64,000 bases of DNA from Chloroflexota bacterium (GCA_020161265.1 JAIUOC010000001.1:1054001-1118000), one strand, 5' to 3'. Shown: positions 30,076-40,179, counted from the stretch's first letter. Program-made: numbers and translations. Notes: generated by a model not told the origin, from the sequence alone.

Positions 30076-31362
30076 CTAGTGTTGATGAATTGGGTTTGGT
30101 TGCCCTTTTGTATCTTCTGGTTCCTTGGTTGGCGATGGTGCTGGTGGCTCCTTCGTTGGTGCCGAGGTTGGCGGTGGCTGGGTTGGGGGCACGTCAGTTG
30201 GTTTGACATCCCCTGGATCTTTCGTTGGCACAGGTGCGGTTGGTTCGCGCACGACGCTTGGCGTGGCGGTTGGTAGCCCAATAACCGGGATTTCGGTTGG
30301 CGCTGGCAGATCGGTTGGCTGCATGGTTGGTGGCGGTACATCAGTTGGTGCTGATGTAGGCACCGGCGGCACATCGGTCGGCACATCAGTTGGGACTGAC
30401 GTGGCGGTGGCAGTTGGTTTGATCACCGGTGGGGGAACCCGTGTCGGTTTGGCAGTTGGCCATGGAGTGCTGGTTGAGGTTGGTAAAACAACCTCAGTTG
30501 GTTCCTGCGTAGGAGTATGCGGCTTGGGTGGTATTTTGGGGTTGTTAACGTGTGGCACATCGGTTGTATTAGGAGCCAAAGCTGGCTGATGAACTGTAGT
30601 TGGGCCAAATGTAGCTTTAGCTTGGGCGGTTGGGCTAACGGTTGTATTTGCTACATCAACCCGTTGGCGACTTTGATCAAGCGTCTCAATCAGATCATGA
30701 TGTTTGATATCGTCGATTGGATTTTCTGCGGGAATAATTGCAATGGTTGTTTGCAGTTGCTGATTGACTTGGCTCAATTTGCTACGCCGTGGGTCATTCG
30801 TATGAGTCGGCGCAAGTGCCAGTTCAATAGATTGGGTTTCGTTGACCACTTCATCAAGCAATTCAGATGGCACTGGTTTATTTAATGCTACCAAGCTGGC
30901 AATCTCTTGCTGGCGTTCGTTGACCAGATCGATCCGTGCAGTTAATTGCTCAGCACTGGGCGTAAACACCAGGCTGATCGATTCACTCCAGCGTTTGATA
31001 CCATACAAACTATCGCCTGGCAAGGCGCTAGCCGAGGCCGATAACACCAAATTACCACTTAAACTCATCAAGAATAGGATTGTTGCGGTCGCCCAAACCC
31101 AGCGTTGAGTTAATAAGCGCCGCCGTGGTTTAGGCTTTGGGGCAGTTTGAGCGCGATAGTGTTGCGCTAAACGCAGAAAATCAGCTTGCGCATGGCTTGC
31201 TCGCGCCGGCATAGTTGGTGAATTGACCCGTTGTAATTGAATTAATGGATTAATTAATTGTTGGATAGCCTCAGCGTGGTGAGGATACTGCTGGCAGAGT
31301 GTTTCGAGGCTGGCCCCGTTTTGCCATGCATCAATAATCATGTGGCTCAAATTATCGTTCAT
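30076..31362 (-). CDS. DUF5667-type membrane protein paired with an ECF sigma factor
   Basis: 428 residues: an N-terminal cytoplasmic region (DNLSHMIIDAWQNGASLETLC...), one membrane helix (about 90-112, WVWATATILFLMSLSGNLVLSAS), the 'ALPGDSLYGIKRWSESISLVFTP' block typical of DUF5667, then a very Pro/Thr/Val-rich tail of about 180 residues that is likely exposed outside. The start overlaps the sigma-factor stop by 1 nt (TAATG), so the two are co-made. The position suggests an anti-sigma role, not shown by sequence. Confidence 0.8.
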   Translation of the reverse strand: MNDNLSHMIIDAWQNGASLETLCQQYPHHAEAIQQLINPLIQLQRVNSPTMPARASHAQADFLRLAQHYRAQTAPKPKPRRRLLTQRWVWATATILFLMSLSGNLVLSASASALPGDSLYGIKRWSESISLVFTPSAEQLTARIDLVNERQQEIASLVALNKPVPSELLDEVVNETQSIELALAPTHTNDPRRSKLSQVNQQLQTTIAIIPAENPIDDIKHHDLIETLDQSRQRVDVANTTVSPTAQAKATFGPTTVHQPALAPNTTDVPHVNNPKIPPKPHTPTQEPTEVVLPTSTSTPWPTAKPTRVPPPVIKPTATATSVPTDVPTDVPPVPTSAPTDVPPPTMQPTDLPAPTEIPVIGLPTATPSVVREPTAPVPTKDPGDVKPTDVPPTQPPPTSAPTKEPPAPSPTKEPEDTKGQPNPIHQH

Positions 31363-31910
31363 TAGTCCCCCACTGGTCGAAGTAATCGACCCAGCGCGTT
31401 AAGTGCCCGATGCTGTAATGCTTTGATAGCACCTTCGCTACGACCAGTGATTTGCGCAACATCACGTATACTCCGATCTTGCAGAAATCGCAGTATGATC
31501 ACTTCAGCTTGCTCATCGGTGAGTTGCTGCAATGCCGCATAGAGTTCAGCATGATCCAACGATTCTAACGATTGTTGATCTGGCCCGTCGGCAGGATCAA
31601 CGACACTTTCCACAAGGGTTTCTTGTTTGCGCCGCCCTTGACGACGTAAATGATCAACCACCCGATCATGGGCAATCCGATACAGCCATGAGGCGATGCT
31701 CCACCCTTGATAATTGAATGAAGCTAAGCCTTCGAGCATCTTGATAAACACATCGGCGCGAATATCTTCGGCTGTCTCGCGGTCGCCGATGCGATAGTAA
31801 ATATAACGAAACAACGCGGGCGAATATGATTCGTAAAGAAATTGCAGCACTGCATGATCATATGCTTTGGCGCGTTCGATAATTTCTTGATCGCTGAGAG
31901 ACTCGAACAA
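31362..31910 (-). CDS. ECF-type RNA polymerase sigma factor
   Basis: 182 residues. Region 2 (FLYESYSPALFRYIYYRIGDRETAEDIRADVFIKML, then WLYRIAHDRVVDHLRR) recognises the -10, and region 4 (LTDEQAEVIILRFLQDRSIRDVAQITGRSEGAIKALQHRAL) the -35. Followed without gap by a DUF5667 membrane protein, the usual partner for this sigma group. Confidence 0.93.
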   Translation of the reverse strand: MFESLSDQEIIERAKAYDHAVLQFLYESYSPALFRYIYYRIGDRETAEDIRADVFIKMLEGLASFNYQGWSIASWLYRIAHDRVVDHLRRQGRRKQETLVESVVDPADGPDQQSLESLDHAELYAALQQLTDEQAEVIILRFLQDRSIRDVAQITGRSEGAIKALQHRALNALGRLLRPVGD

Positions 31911-32102
31911 AACGAGCGTCCCCTTTCAATGTATACCGTCTGAAGGGTCAATTTGTTACGGTTGAATTGGCACCGTTTTTGACCATTCATCCCCATGGTA
32001 CAATAGCTTGCGTCTCAGCGTGGAGTCACCCCTTGTCGATGGTGCTTGCTCCTGCTAATGTGCTGCTCAGCTGTCATTCATGTAGATCACAAAGGAGTGT
32101 TC

Positions 32103-33188
32103 ATGGCATCGTCAGTGGCCCTGCCAACGTTTCAATCAACCGCCCGATTATACCGTTGGTTGATTCAACCTGGTGCTGAAGTAGCAGCAGGCCAGATTGT
32201 AGCGTTGGTTGTTGATGCACACGCTGAATGGGCGCTTCCAGCACAGCAAACTGGAACGGTTGCGGCATTATTAGTTAATGAGGGAGCCACCCTCGATGCG
32301 ACTACTCCATTATTACAATTTGTTGAAATGGTGTCAAAACGCCAACTTACTGTCACCCCACTGGCTCGTTGCATTGCCGAGCGCCATCAACTCGATTTAA
32401 GCACAATTAGCGGGACGCTCGCCGATGGGCGGGTGGGCAAACGCGATATTCTGGCCCATTTGCCCGATGCTGCCCCAACCCTAGCTGAGCCAACCGAGCA
32501 ACTCGCTGCACCAGCCGATGGGTTTTGTGTCGCCGAACAGATGGGCAATGCTTTTGCCCAATCTGAGCAAGTAATTGTTGTTGCTGCTCCCAAAAGCCCG
32601 CCAACCAGCCAAACAACGCCGCAAGCAAGCACGCTTCAGCCGTGGACTGAGGCCCAACACCAGCAAATTCAGTTGCGCCAATTTGCCGCCGCCAGCATTC
32701 CCCAAGCCTATTGCTCACACGCCATCAGCCTCGATCGGTTTGCTGCAACTGAATTAACTGCACATTTATTGTTAGCAACAATTCAGGTCTTGCAACGTCA
32801 TCCATTATTACGCAGCGTTTGGGCCGCTGGTGATCGTTTGGAACGCGCTAGTTTGCATATTCATGTTGAACATCCTTTGGGTCGCTGTAGCATTCCATTC
32901 GCCGCTGATCTGAATTTGCGTGGTTTGCAACGGGCATTAACCAGCCCAACTACTGAGCAAGCTGGGGCGTTTAGCTTTATCCAGAGTGCGGTGAATTTGT
33001 GGAGTGCTGCGCCGATCACCTACGGTCAATCGGCGACATTGCATATTGGGGCTACTCGCAAGGTGTTGGTTGGCGAGGCATTGCAAATTAGCCAACAAGC
33101 AATCGCCACGCTCAGTTATGATACTCGTTTGATCAGTGATACTGCTGCCGAAGCCTTTTTAGCGGATCTCGCTAAAGCACTGGCTTAA
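32103..33188 (+). CDS. E2 acyltransferase-like protein lacking lipoyl-Lys and catalytic His (pseudo-E2)
   Basis: 361 residues with the three-part plan of 2-oxoacid dehydrogenase E2: a lipoyl-like domain (about 1-80), a peripheral-subunit-binding domain (TPLARCIAERHQLDLSTISGTLADGRVGKRDIL, about 84-118), an Ala/Pro/Gln linker, and a CoA-acyltransferase-like domain. The modified Lys of the DKA turn is absent (VVDAHAEWALPA), and the catalytic DHRxxDG reads DTRLISD. It therefore probably cannot carry or transfer acyl groups. No E1 or E3 gene adjoins it. ATG 32103 follows AAAGGAG by 5 nt. Its last 4 nt overlap the convergent gene. Confidence 0.75.
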   Translation: MASSVALPTFQSTARLYRWLIQPGAEVAAGQIVALVVDAHAEWALPAQQTGTVAALLVNEGATLDATTPLLQFVEMVSKRQLTVTPLARCIAERHQLDLSTISGTLADGRVGKRDILAHLPDAAPTLAEPTEQLAAPADGFCVAEQMGNAFAQSEQVIVVAAPKSPPTSQTTPQASTLQPWTEAQHQQIQLRQFAAASIPQAYCSHAISLDRFAATELTAHLLLATIQVLQRHPLLRSVWAAGDRLERASLHIHVEHPLGRCSIPFAADLNLRGLQRALTSPTTEQAGAFSFIQSAVNLWSAAPITYGQSATLHIGATRKVLVGEALQISQQAIATLSYDTRLISDTAAEAFLADLAKALA

Positions 33189-34900
33189 TTTAACGATTGA
33201 ACGGCAATCGCATCGGCCCAAGTTAACGTGCCAGGCATGGCGCTAAGCCCAATCCGGCCAATTTGGCCTGGCTCAAACCAAAAATCGCCCAAACTGAGCC
33301 AACTACCAGCATGCTTGGCCTGTTCGATCACAATTTCGCTCATGCCATCGCTATGGGCAATCCGATAATGGGCCGTGCCAGCCTTGGTCGCAGCGTTGGG
33401 AATAAAGACCAATACGCGATAACGACCCGCTTGGGCGATCCATGGCCGCCAAAGCGTTTGACCACCAGTGCGTGTCCAATGTGAACCATTGAAATTGCCT
33501 GCAGAATCCGCTTGCCAGCTACTACCATACCGTGTGGTTGTGGCTGGATCACTATCATCAGCCAAACTGCTCATGGCTGGTTGATTACAACTATCGACCT
33601 GATCCAGCCATAACCAACGACTGCTGGTTCCACCTGGATGCGCAGCCCATGGATCGGGCAAGGTGTTACACCAGCCAGCAGGGTCAGTATCGCGACCCAA
33701 GCGCTGAATGCTCAAATGGAGATGATCATTAACGCTACAACCAGTTTGGCCAATCAGCCCCAGTAATTCCGATTGAGCCACCTGCTGGCCTGCTTGCACA
33801 TCAACCCGCCCCAAATGCCAATATGCGCTGCGATAACCATTAGGATGCTGAACCACTACCACGCCTGCTGGTGTAGCACAGCCACTATCAATCCAGCCCG
33901 CAAACAGCACTGTGCCCGCTGCCACAGCCAAAATCGGGCTATCGGCGGGCAGATCATAATCCCAGCCATTATGCCCGTCGTAGCCCAACTCGAAACTTAA
34001 ACCATTGCCAAGCATCGTGCCATCGGCGTTAATCAAAGGATATTGATGGTCGAATTGGGCAATTGGATGATTGGCGGCATTAAATGGCGTGACCATAAAC
34101 GGCTGATCAATGACTGGATTGTAGATTGGCTGACGCGGATCGCCCATAATCGGCGTTACTTGCGCAACCCATGACTGGTTGCCAACACCCAACAATTGTT
34201 CAAGCTCAGTTTGATTATGGGTTTGCGCCAATACCCGTAACAAACTGGCATTCGCGAGATCGAGTGGTTGTTCAGCTGACCACCAGCCACCATGCTGAAG
34301 CTGAAAGGTATTGGTTAATGGTTGGCTTAAACCTTCGCGTAATTCTAGCGTTGCCCAAAGCACTTGTTGCGGAAAGCCTGTTTCGGGGCCGCCAAACGCC
34401 TGTTCAAACCCTGGCGAATTGGCAGCATCGTGATTAATTGCCAACAAACTCACTAAAACCAGTGGATTAATATTCCAGCGCAAGGCTTGGCCTGTGATGA
34501 TATTAGCAGCATCTTGTTGGATGCCATTACCCACATCAAAAGTTTGCTTAGCCAAGGTGGGCCAATATTTAGCCAGCAACCTAGCAATAGTTTGGGCATC
34601 GCCATAGCGAGCATCTTGCAACCGTACCGGATCGATCAGCAAGGGCAATTGGCGTTGTTCAGCGGCGCTGCCAATGCCTGCACCTTGGGGTATTGCAGTT
34701 GAACTTGGCTCTTCGATTGCTGGGTTTGTGCTAGGTTGGCTATTTGGCTGTGGATCAAACACGCTTGGCAAGAGCAAGGGCACTGGCAAAAGCAGACATA
34801 AATCAAGCAACAACAGCAATAACAATGGCTTAGGTAAGCCACGATCAAAACGCCAGGCACGTTGCAATGATCGATTAGGGCTGAGTGAATGGCGGGCCAT
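33185..34900 (-). CDS. M23 (LytM-type) peptidase with C-terminal golvesin-like domain
   Basis: 571 residues. One membrane or signal helix (PLLLLLLLDLCLLLPVPLLL) near the N terminus, a helical middle, then the M23 metallopeptidase: first ligands in GHNGWDYD, a YWHLGRVDV block, and HLHL with the third His. It should cut peptidoglycan cross-links. The tail (about 460-571, GSSWQADSAGNFNGSHWTRT...GRYRVLVFIP...WADAIAVQ) resembles the golvesin/Xly carbohydrate-binding fold. AGGAG is 8 nt before ATG 34900. Confidence 0.85.
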   Translation of the reverse strand: MARHSLSPNRSLQRAWRFDRGLPKPLLLLLLLDLCLLLPVPLLLPSVFDPQPNSQPSTNPAIEEPSSTAIPQGAGIGSAAEQRQLPLLIDPVRLQDARYGDAQTIARLLAKYWPTLAKQTFDVGNGIQQDAANIITGQALRWNINPLVLVSLLAINHDAANSPGFEQAFGGPETGFPQQVLWATLELREGLSQPLTNTFQLQHGGWWSAEQPLDLANASLLRVLAQTHNQTELEQLLGVGNQSWVAQVTPIMGDPRQPIYNPVIDQPFMVTPFNAANHPIAQFDHQYPLINADGTMLGNGLSFELGYDGHNGWDYDLPADSPILAVAAGTVLFAGWIDSGCATPAGVVVVQHPNGYRSAYWHLGRVDVQAGQQVAQSELLGLIGQTGCSVNDHLHLSIQRLGRDTDPAGWCNTLPDPWAAHPGGTSSRWLWLDQVDSCNQPAMSSLADDSDPATTTRYGSSWQADSAGNFNGSHWTRTGGQTLWRPWIAQAGRYRVLVFIPNAATKAGTAHYRIAHSDGMSEIVIEQAKHAGSWLSLGDFWFEPGQIGRIGLSAMPGTLTWADAIAVQSLN

Positions 34901-35284
34901 AGACCAAACTCCTGCATACAAAAACTGCTGTTAGCCTAGCCTGCCAAGCTGCAAAATACTACCCACCGAGATTAACAACTGATGTCAGGCGTTATGAAAG
35001 GATGAATTATGAATTATGAGGGATGAAGGTTTAATGCCGAGGCACAATAGAGTATGTGGGGCTATGGAACAATCTTTGGGCAATTTGTGGATTAACGTTT
35101 AACGCAGAGGCGCAGAGGACGTATGGCTATGGGGCTATGGGCTATCAGAACAATATTCGGGCAATTCGTCGATTAACGCAGAGGCACAGAGAAATATTTA
35201 ATTCTCTGCGCCTCTGCGTTAACGTTATTTAATTATTGGCAAGCGTTAACTCCTGATCCCCAAACCCCGATCCCTGATCCCTAA
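34901..35284. other. Intergenic repeats with long hairpin
   Basis: A 'gaattatgagggatgaagg' run (35005-35028) is followed by copies of 'acgcagaggcgcagag'. At 35173-35222 two copies face each other and form a stem of 21 positions with one mismatch. A 'gatccctgatcccta' run (35252-35284) adjoins the ohr stop. No gene seen. Confidence 0.6.
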
Positions 35285-35704
35285 CTACTTTACAATCAAC
35301 TCAACTTCGATATTGCCACGGGTCGCGTTGCTATAAGGGCAAACCGTATGGGCTTTTTCAACCAAGGCTAAGGCTGTTTCGCGCTCGACCTTAGGCAAAT
35401 CGACGGTCAAAGTGACGGCCAAACCATAGCCACCTTGGGCATTAGCTCCAAGGCTGACCGTGCCTGTCACGCTTGAATCAGTTGGATCGGCTTTGGCATG
35501 TTTGGCGACCAAACTCAAGGCACTATGAAAGCAAGCAGCATAGCCAGCGGCAAACAATTGCTCAGGGTTGGTCGCGCCACCAGGCCCACCTAACTCTTTG
35601 GGCGAGGCAAGATCGAGCGTCAAGCTACCATCGGGTGCAGTTACTTGGCCCGTGCGTCCACCAGTTGCCGTCATTGTGGTCGTATATAAGGTTTTAAGCG
35701 CCAT
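35285..35704 (-). CDS. ohr: Organic hydroperoxide resistance protein
   Basis: 139-residue thiol peroxidase of the Ohr/OsmC family that reduces fatty-acid and other organic hydroperoxides. The two catalytic Cys are in AACFHSAL (about 61) and VCPYSNATRGN (about 125), with the supporting Arg in TATGGRTG. Divergent from ohrR; the start giving MALKTL has GGAGA about 8 nt upstream. Confidence 0.95.
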   Translation of the reverse strand: MALKTLYTTTMTATGGRTGQVTAPDGSLTLDLASPKELGGPGGATNPEQLFAAGYAACFHSALSLVAKHAKADPTDSSVTGTVSLGANAQGGYGLAVTLTVDLPKVERETALALVEKAHTVCPYSNATRGNIEVELIVK

Positions 35705-35744
35705 ATCATCAATCTCCAAAACACACTAGATTTATATTGATACC

Positions 35745-35768
35745 AATTGTATTGTGTGCAATATAATT
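35745..35768. promoter_or_regulatory. Probable OhrR operator between ohr and ohrR
   Basis: AATTgTATTG-tgtg-CAATAtAATT: ten positions each side, one mismatch, 4-nt centre. It sits midway in the divergent spacer and is AT-rich like known OhrR sites. Confidence 0.65.
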
Positions 35769-35825
35769 TGTCAATAGCTAATTTTCATGCTACGGTGCTT
35801 AGGTCACACAAACAGGAGGCCAGCA

Positions 35826-36275
35826 ATGAATTTGGAACAACAGGGCTTGTTATTGGAGCAGCAATTGTGCTTCGATGTCTATGCGGCCTCACGAGCGATC
35901 AACAAGGCCTATCGACCACTTTTAGAAACCTTGGGCTTAACCTACCCACAATATTTGGTGATGTTGGTGCTGTGGGAGCACGAAGCTCAGACTGTCAAGC
36001 AGCTTGGCGAACAATTACAACTCGATTCGGGCACGCTCTCACCATTGCTCAAACGGCTGGAAAGTGCGGGCTTTTTGCAGCGCCAACGCCGTGCCAGCGA
36101 CGAGCGTGAAGTCGAAATTCAATTAACTGAGGCAGGCCGCGCCTTGCGTCAACAGGCCAGCAATGTACCAGCCTCGATTTTTCAAGCAATTGGCTTAAGC
36201 GCTGCTGAATATCTCCAGCTTAAGCATTTGTTACGTCAAGTGATGGCTTCAGTTGAAGCAAATCACCCTGATTAG
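35826..36275 (+). CDS. ohrR: MarR-family organic peroxide sensor
   Basis: 149-residue winged-helix repressor. The LCFDVYAASRAINK helix holds the peroxide-sensing Cys near residue 15. TYPQYLVMLVLWE, LDSGTLSPLLKRLESAGFLQRQR (recognition helix) and DEREVEIQLTEAG (wing) are OhrR-typical. The divergent ohr gene is its expected target. ATG 35826 follows AGGAGG by 6 nt. Confidence 0.93.
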   Translation: MNLEQQGLLLEQQLCFDVYAASRAINKAYRPLLETLGLTYPQYLVMLVLWEHEAQTVKQLGEQLQLDSGTLSPLLKRLESAGFLQRQRRASDEREVEIQLTEAGRALRQQASNVPASIFQAIGLSAAEYLQLKHLLRQVMASVEANHPD

Positions 36276-36314
36276 AGCTGGTTAGTTTCTGATAAACTTC
36301 ATTCAATCGATCAT

Positions 36315-36386
36315 GGTCACCACCCCTCCCCCCCGCCTCAAGGCGGGGAACGTAGGTGGTTTTCATCCCCCCTGCACCCGCTAAAG
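36315..36386 (-). repeat. Second copy of the 72-bp GC-rich repeat
   Basis: Read on the minus strand it matches 8638-8709: CTTTAG.GGGTGCAGGGGG, then CCCGCCTTGAGGCGGG, then AGGGTGGTGA. The outer inverted repeats of the 8555 element are not seen here, so this copy is truncated. Confidence 0.7.
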
Positions 36387-36492
36387 CACAATTAGTGGAT
36401 AGCTATCGCACAATATTTAAATCTTCAAGGGCATGTTTGAAGAAGCACTTTTGACCTAAATAACCTTGCCCCTACGATCAAACCATCTATGG

Positions 36493-36535
36493 TATAATCA
36501 AGGCCCGTACTGATGATATTCAGTGCGGATTTTTT
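36493..36535 (+). promoter_or_regulatory. pyrG promoter and leader attenuator
   Basis: TATAAT (36493-36498) is followed by AAGGCCCG. A stem of nine pairs (36505-36513 with 36520-36528, one T-G) and six T residues (36530-36535) form an intrinsic terminator that begins only about 2-4 nt from the likely start at the two G residues 36502-36503. This resembles the CTP-sensing leader of Firmicute pyrG genes, where G residues are added repeatedly at low CTP and disrupt the hairpin. Confidence 0.65.
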
Positions 36536-36556
36536 ATTTAACGCGGAGCACAGTAA

Positions 36557-38161
<1,605 letters not shown>

Positions 38162-38518
38162 AAGGCAAAAAGAACATAGAAATTGGAGAACGGTTGTGGG
38201 GGATCGGGCTAGCAATAGCCTGATCTTCATTATTTAAGGATAAAGGATGAATTATGAGGGATGAAGGCCAAATCAAATAGGACATAGAGCCTAAAATAAT
38301 CCTTTGTGATCTTCGCTTCCTTTGCGGTTTCAGCCCTTCGCATCATTTATAGATCAAGGCAGATGCCTGATCGCTATGCTCTATGCTCTATGTTCTTTAC
38401 TCAGCCTAATGGCTTAGAAATTTCCGCCCGACGACTGATGCAAGCCTGATTAACAGCGCTTATAGTTAGCCCATCACCAAATTAGATTCGATTGCAGCAT
38501 AGGAAAGGAACGAGCACC
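38162..38518. other. Intergenic: hairpin and short repeats
   Basis: GATCGGGCTA..TAGCCTGATC (38203-38224) can form a hairpin of the dispersed GATCG family after pyrG. Then come a 'ggatgaattatgagggatgaagg' run (38239-38264) and a 'ctatgctctatgttctttac' run (38376-38400). No gene seen up to 38518. Confidence 0.5.
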
Positions 38519-38677
38519 ATGCGACGGCTACTCACCAATCCACAACCAAAACGCCAGTCAAGCACACATTACTCGCCAATAGCCCACATTTGTGGCTCAT
38601 TGCGTAATGTAGATTTAGGCTATGGTTTTGCTGGCGAGATGAGTTGGACGAAGGATGGATGGCGACCAATAGTGTGA
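38519..38677 (+). CDS. Possible small protein, 52 residues
   Basis: Unrecognised. Starts MRRLLTNPQPK, ends TKDGWRPIV. AAGGAACGAG lies 8-14 nt before the ATG, and a strong intrinsic terminator follows at 38705, so a short transcript unit is plausible. Composition is unremarkable, with one Cys. It could equally be part of a non-coding RNA. Confidence 0.35.
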   Translation: MRRLLTNPQPKRQSSTHYSPIAHICGSLRNVDLGYGFAGEMSWTKDGWRPIV

Positions 38678-38704
38678 CGCGTACTGACACACGCTAATGC
38701 TAAG

Positions 38705-38735
38705 GTCGTCACAGCAGTGACGACTATTTTGTTTT
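38705..38735 (+). terminator. Intrinsic terminator
   Basis: GTCGTCAC (38705-38712), loop AGCA, GTGACGAC (38717-38724), then TATTTTGTTTT. It separates the small ORF unit from the gene at 38752. Confidence 0.85.
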
Positions 38736-38751
38736 AGCTAGAGGTTTGCTC

Positions 38752-39222
38752 ATGACGCTCGAAGATCCTACCCGCATTGATATTGTTGCGGGTTCACTCG
38801 ACCCCGCCCGCCCTGGGTTGGATTTATGGGTCGTAGACAACGGCTCAGTCGCTGATGACAGCCTCCGCTATCGTTTGCTGATTGCGAAAGTCTTGATCTA
38901 TGCCAATTATATTGCCAGCCCCATGTTTACTGTTCAACATCCTAAGATTAAACGTTCCGATGTTTTGATTCGGGTAGTTTGCTTAACTGCTCCAACCAAA
39001 ACGATGCGCGACGTAACAGGGATTGTTTCTTGGTTTGATCAAACCTTGCGTGTGCCGGTGGTGGTAGAAGATGCTGCCAAAGTTGCCAAGCGCTTGGATG
39101 CTTGCCAAGGCGAAGTGCGCCGCTATGTGCGTAAGGTATTGGAATTGGCGCAAATTGAGACAGCGCCCGAACCAACTTCCTGGCGTTTACCATGGCGCGG
39201 AAAAGCTAAAAAAACCGCTTGA
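38752..39222 (+). CDS. Conserved-looking hypothetical protein (possibly DUF6572-like)
   Basis: 156 residues, cytoplasmic. The middle (GLDLWVVDNG...LRYRLLIAKVLIYANYIAS...KIKRSDVLIRVVCL) has the strand-helix-strand feel of the DUF6572 family, but this is by eye only. A basic tail (WRGKAKKTA) and a Lys/Arg-rich helix near residue 115 could contact nucleic acid. GAGG lies 7 nt before ATG 38752; a TTG 6 nt earlier is less likely. It is the last protein gene before the structured-RNA block and Ro60 and may belong to that locus. Confidence 0.6.
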   Translation: MTLEDPTRIDIVAGSLDPARPGLDLWVVDNGSVADDSLRYRLLIAKVLIYANYIASPMFTVQHPKIKRSDVLIRVVCLTAPTKTMRDVTGIVSWFDQTLRVPVVVEDAAKVAKRLDACQGEVRRYVRKVLELAQIETAPEPTSWRLPWRGKAKKTA

Positions 39223-39298
39223 GGGAGAGAACGAGCCGAGCAGGATCAACGTATAGGTTGAGGTATCGCTAGCCAATGATCGATTTCAACATCAAGGG

Positions 39299-39390
39299 GT
39301 TAGCGCTTGTGGGAGAGAATCAACAAGTTGGCGAGGTGAAGTATTTACGATTTAGCCAGCTTCCTCGCCAGCTTGTGGGAGACAAGTGAG
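39299..39390 (+). ncRNA. Structured element S1 (long stem)
   Basis: CAAGTTGGCGAGG (39324-39336) pairs with CCTCGCCAGCTTG (39363-39375) over 13 positions, one T-G. The motif GCTTGTGGGAGA flanks it on both sides (39305 and 39371), and a third, shortened copy is at 39404. No coding sense; likely RNA. Confidence 0.45.
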
Positions 39391-39394
39391 AGTT

Positions 39395-39455
39395 TGCTGA
39401 GGTGCTTGTGGGACATACTTCGCTCATTCCGAAGTTCCACGCCTTTTCCTCAGCA
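39395..39455 (+). ncRNA. Structured element S2, shares a 26-nt module with the tRNA mimics
   Basis: TGCTGAGG (39395-39402) pairs with CCTCAGCA (39448-39455); inside, GTGG pairs with CCAC and ACTTCG (39417-39422) with CGAAGT (39430-39435). The strand 39397-39422 matches 39824-39849 and 40113-40138 in the tRNA mimics at most positions. Candidate Ro60-associated RNA. Confidence 0.5.
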
Positions 39456-39491
39456 GCCCTGAACGTTCAGCATACCGATTGAAGGAGTCGT

Positions 39492-39581
39492 ATGCCGCTA
39501 CCAAAGGAACCAAACAATGTTAATGTGGCGAATGCGGGCTTTAATCAGCCGCTTCTTGGAACCCTTGTAACACGATGGTAG
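39492..39581 (+). CDS. Possible 29-residue peptide
   Basis: MPLPKEPNNVNVANAGFNQP... to a TAG stop. AAGGAG ends 4 nt before the ATG, a strong ribosome site. It lies between the S1/S2 elements and the tRNA-mimic array. Unrecognised; may be chance. Confidence 0.35.
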   Translation: MPLPKEPNNVNVANAGFNQPLLGTLVTRW

Positions 39582-39754
39582 TCTAGTAATAGATCTCGAT
39601 CGACGAAGGCTGTAACCGCGAAGAACGCGAAGGGCACGAAGAAGGGTTTTAGGCAGATGGCTAGTGGCTATCGGAAAATTTGCAGGTTTGGTACGTGTGC
39701 TTGGGATGGAAAACGTTACCGATCCCCAGTCCCTGACCGCCGAACTATAAACAT

Positions 39755-39886
39755 GAGCACATAGTTTAACGGCAGAACAACAGGATGTGCTTCGGCACAG
39801 TACTTCGACAACTCTTCCTCAATCTGAGGTGATCGTGGGAGTTACTTCGTTAGCCTGACGTATAGGTTCGATTCCTATTGTGCTCA
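39755..39886 (+). ncRNA. tRNA mimic A (canonical order, no anticodon arm)
   Basis: Acceptor strands GAGCACA (39755-39761) and TGTGCTC (39879-39885) pair fully. The D arm is GTTT-AACGGCA-GAAC; the T arm is ATAGG-TTCGATT-CCTAT (39862-39878). In place of the anticodon arm is a module of about 75 nt: CAGG/CCTG base, a TGTGC-TTCG-GCACA hairpin, then AACTC/GAGTT and CCTCA/TGAGG helices separated by an asymmetric loop. At 132 nt it is too long for any tRNA class. A TATAAA at 39746 lies just upstream. Candidate Y RNA partner of the Ro60 gene 0.7 kb downstream. Confidence 0.75.
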
Positions 39887-40044
39887 CCTACATTGATCCA
39901 CGAATGCTATAACCGCGAAGGGCACGAGGGCGAGGGATATAGGCTGATGGCCAGTGGTTATCGGGAGATTTGCAGGTTTAGCAAGCGTGCTTGGGATGGA
40001 AAACGTTACCGATCCCCAGCCCTCGACCGCCGATCTCTAAACGT

Positions 40045-40179
40045 GAGCATATAGTTCAACGGCAGAATACCAGGAGTGCTTCGGCACGGTGCTTCGACAG
40101 CTTTTCCTCAATTTGAGGTGTTTGTTGGAGTTACTTCGTAAGCCTGGTGGTATAGGTTCGATTCCTGTTGTGCTCTCCA
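40045..40179 (+). ncRNA. tRNA mimic B (canonical order, no anticodon arm)
   Basis: Acceptor GAGCATA (40045-40051) with TGTGCTC (40169-40175), one T-G; discriminator T and encoded CCA (40177-40179). D arm GTTC-AACGGCA-GAAT; T arm ATAGG-TTCGATT-CCTGT. The anticodon-arm replacement has base CCAGG/CCTGG, a GTGC-TTCG-GCAC hairpin and AGCTT/GAGTT plus CCTCA/TGAGG helices. Changes relative to mimic A keep pairing (A-U to G-U, C-G to U-G), which supports the fold. Confidence 0.75.

Noticed and set aside
30125-30589. Gly/Val-rich plus-strand ORF of 154 residues
   Set aside because: The antisense image of the Pro/Thr-rich tail of the DUF5667 protein.
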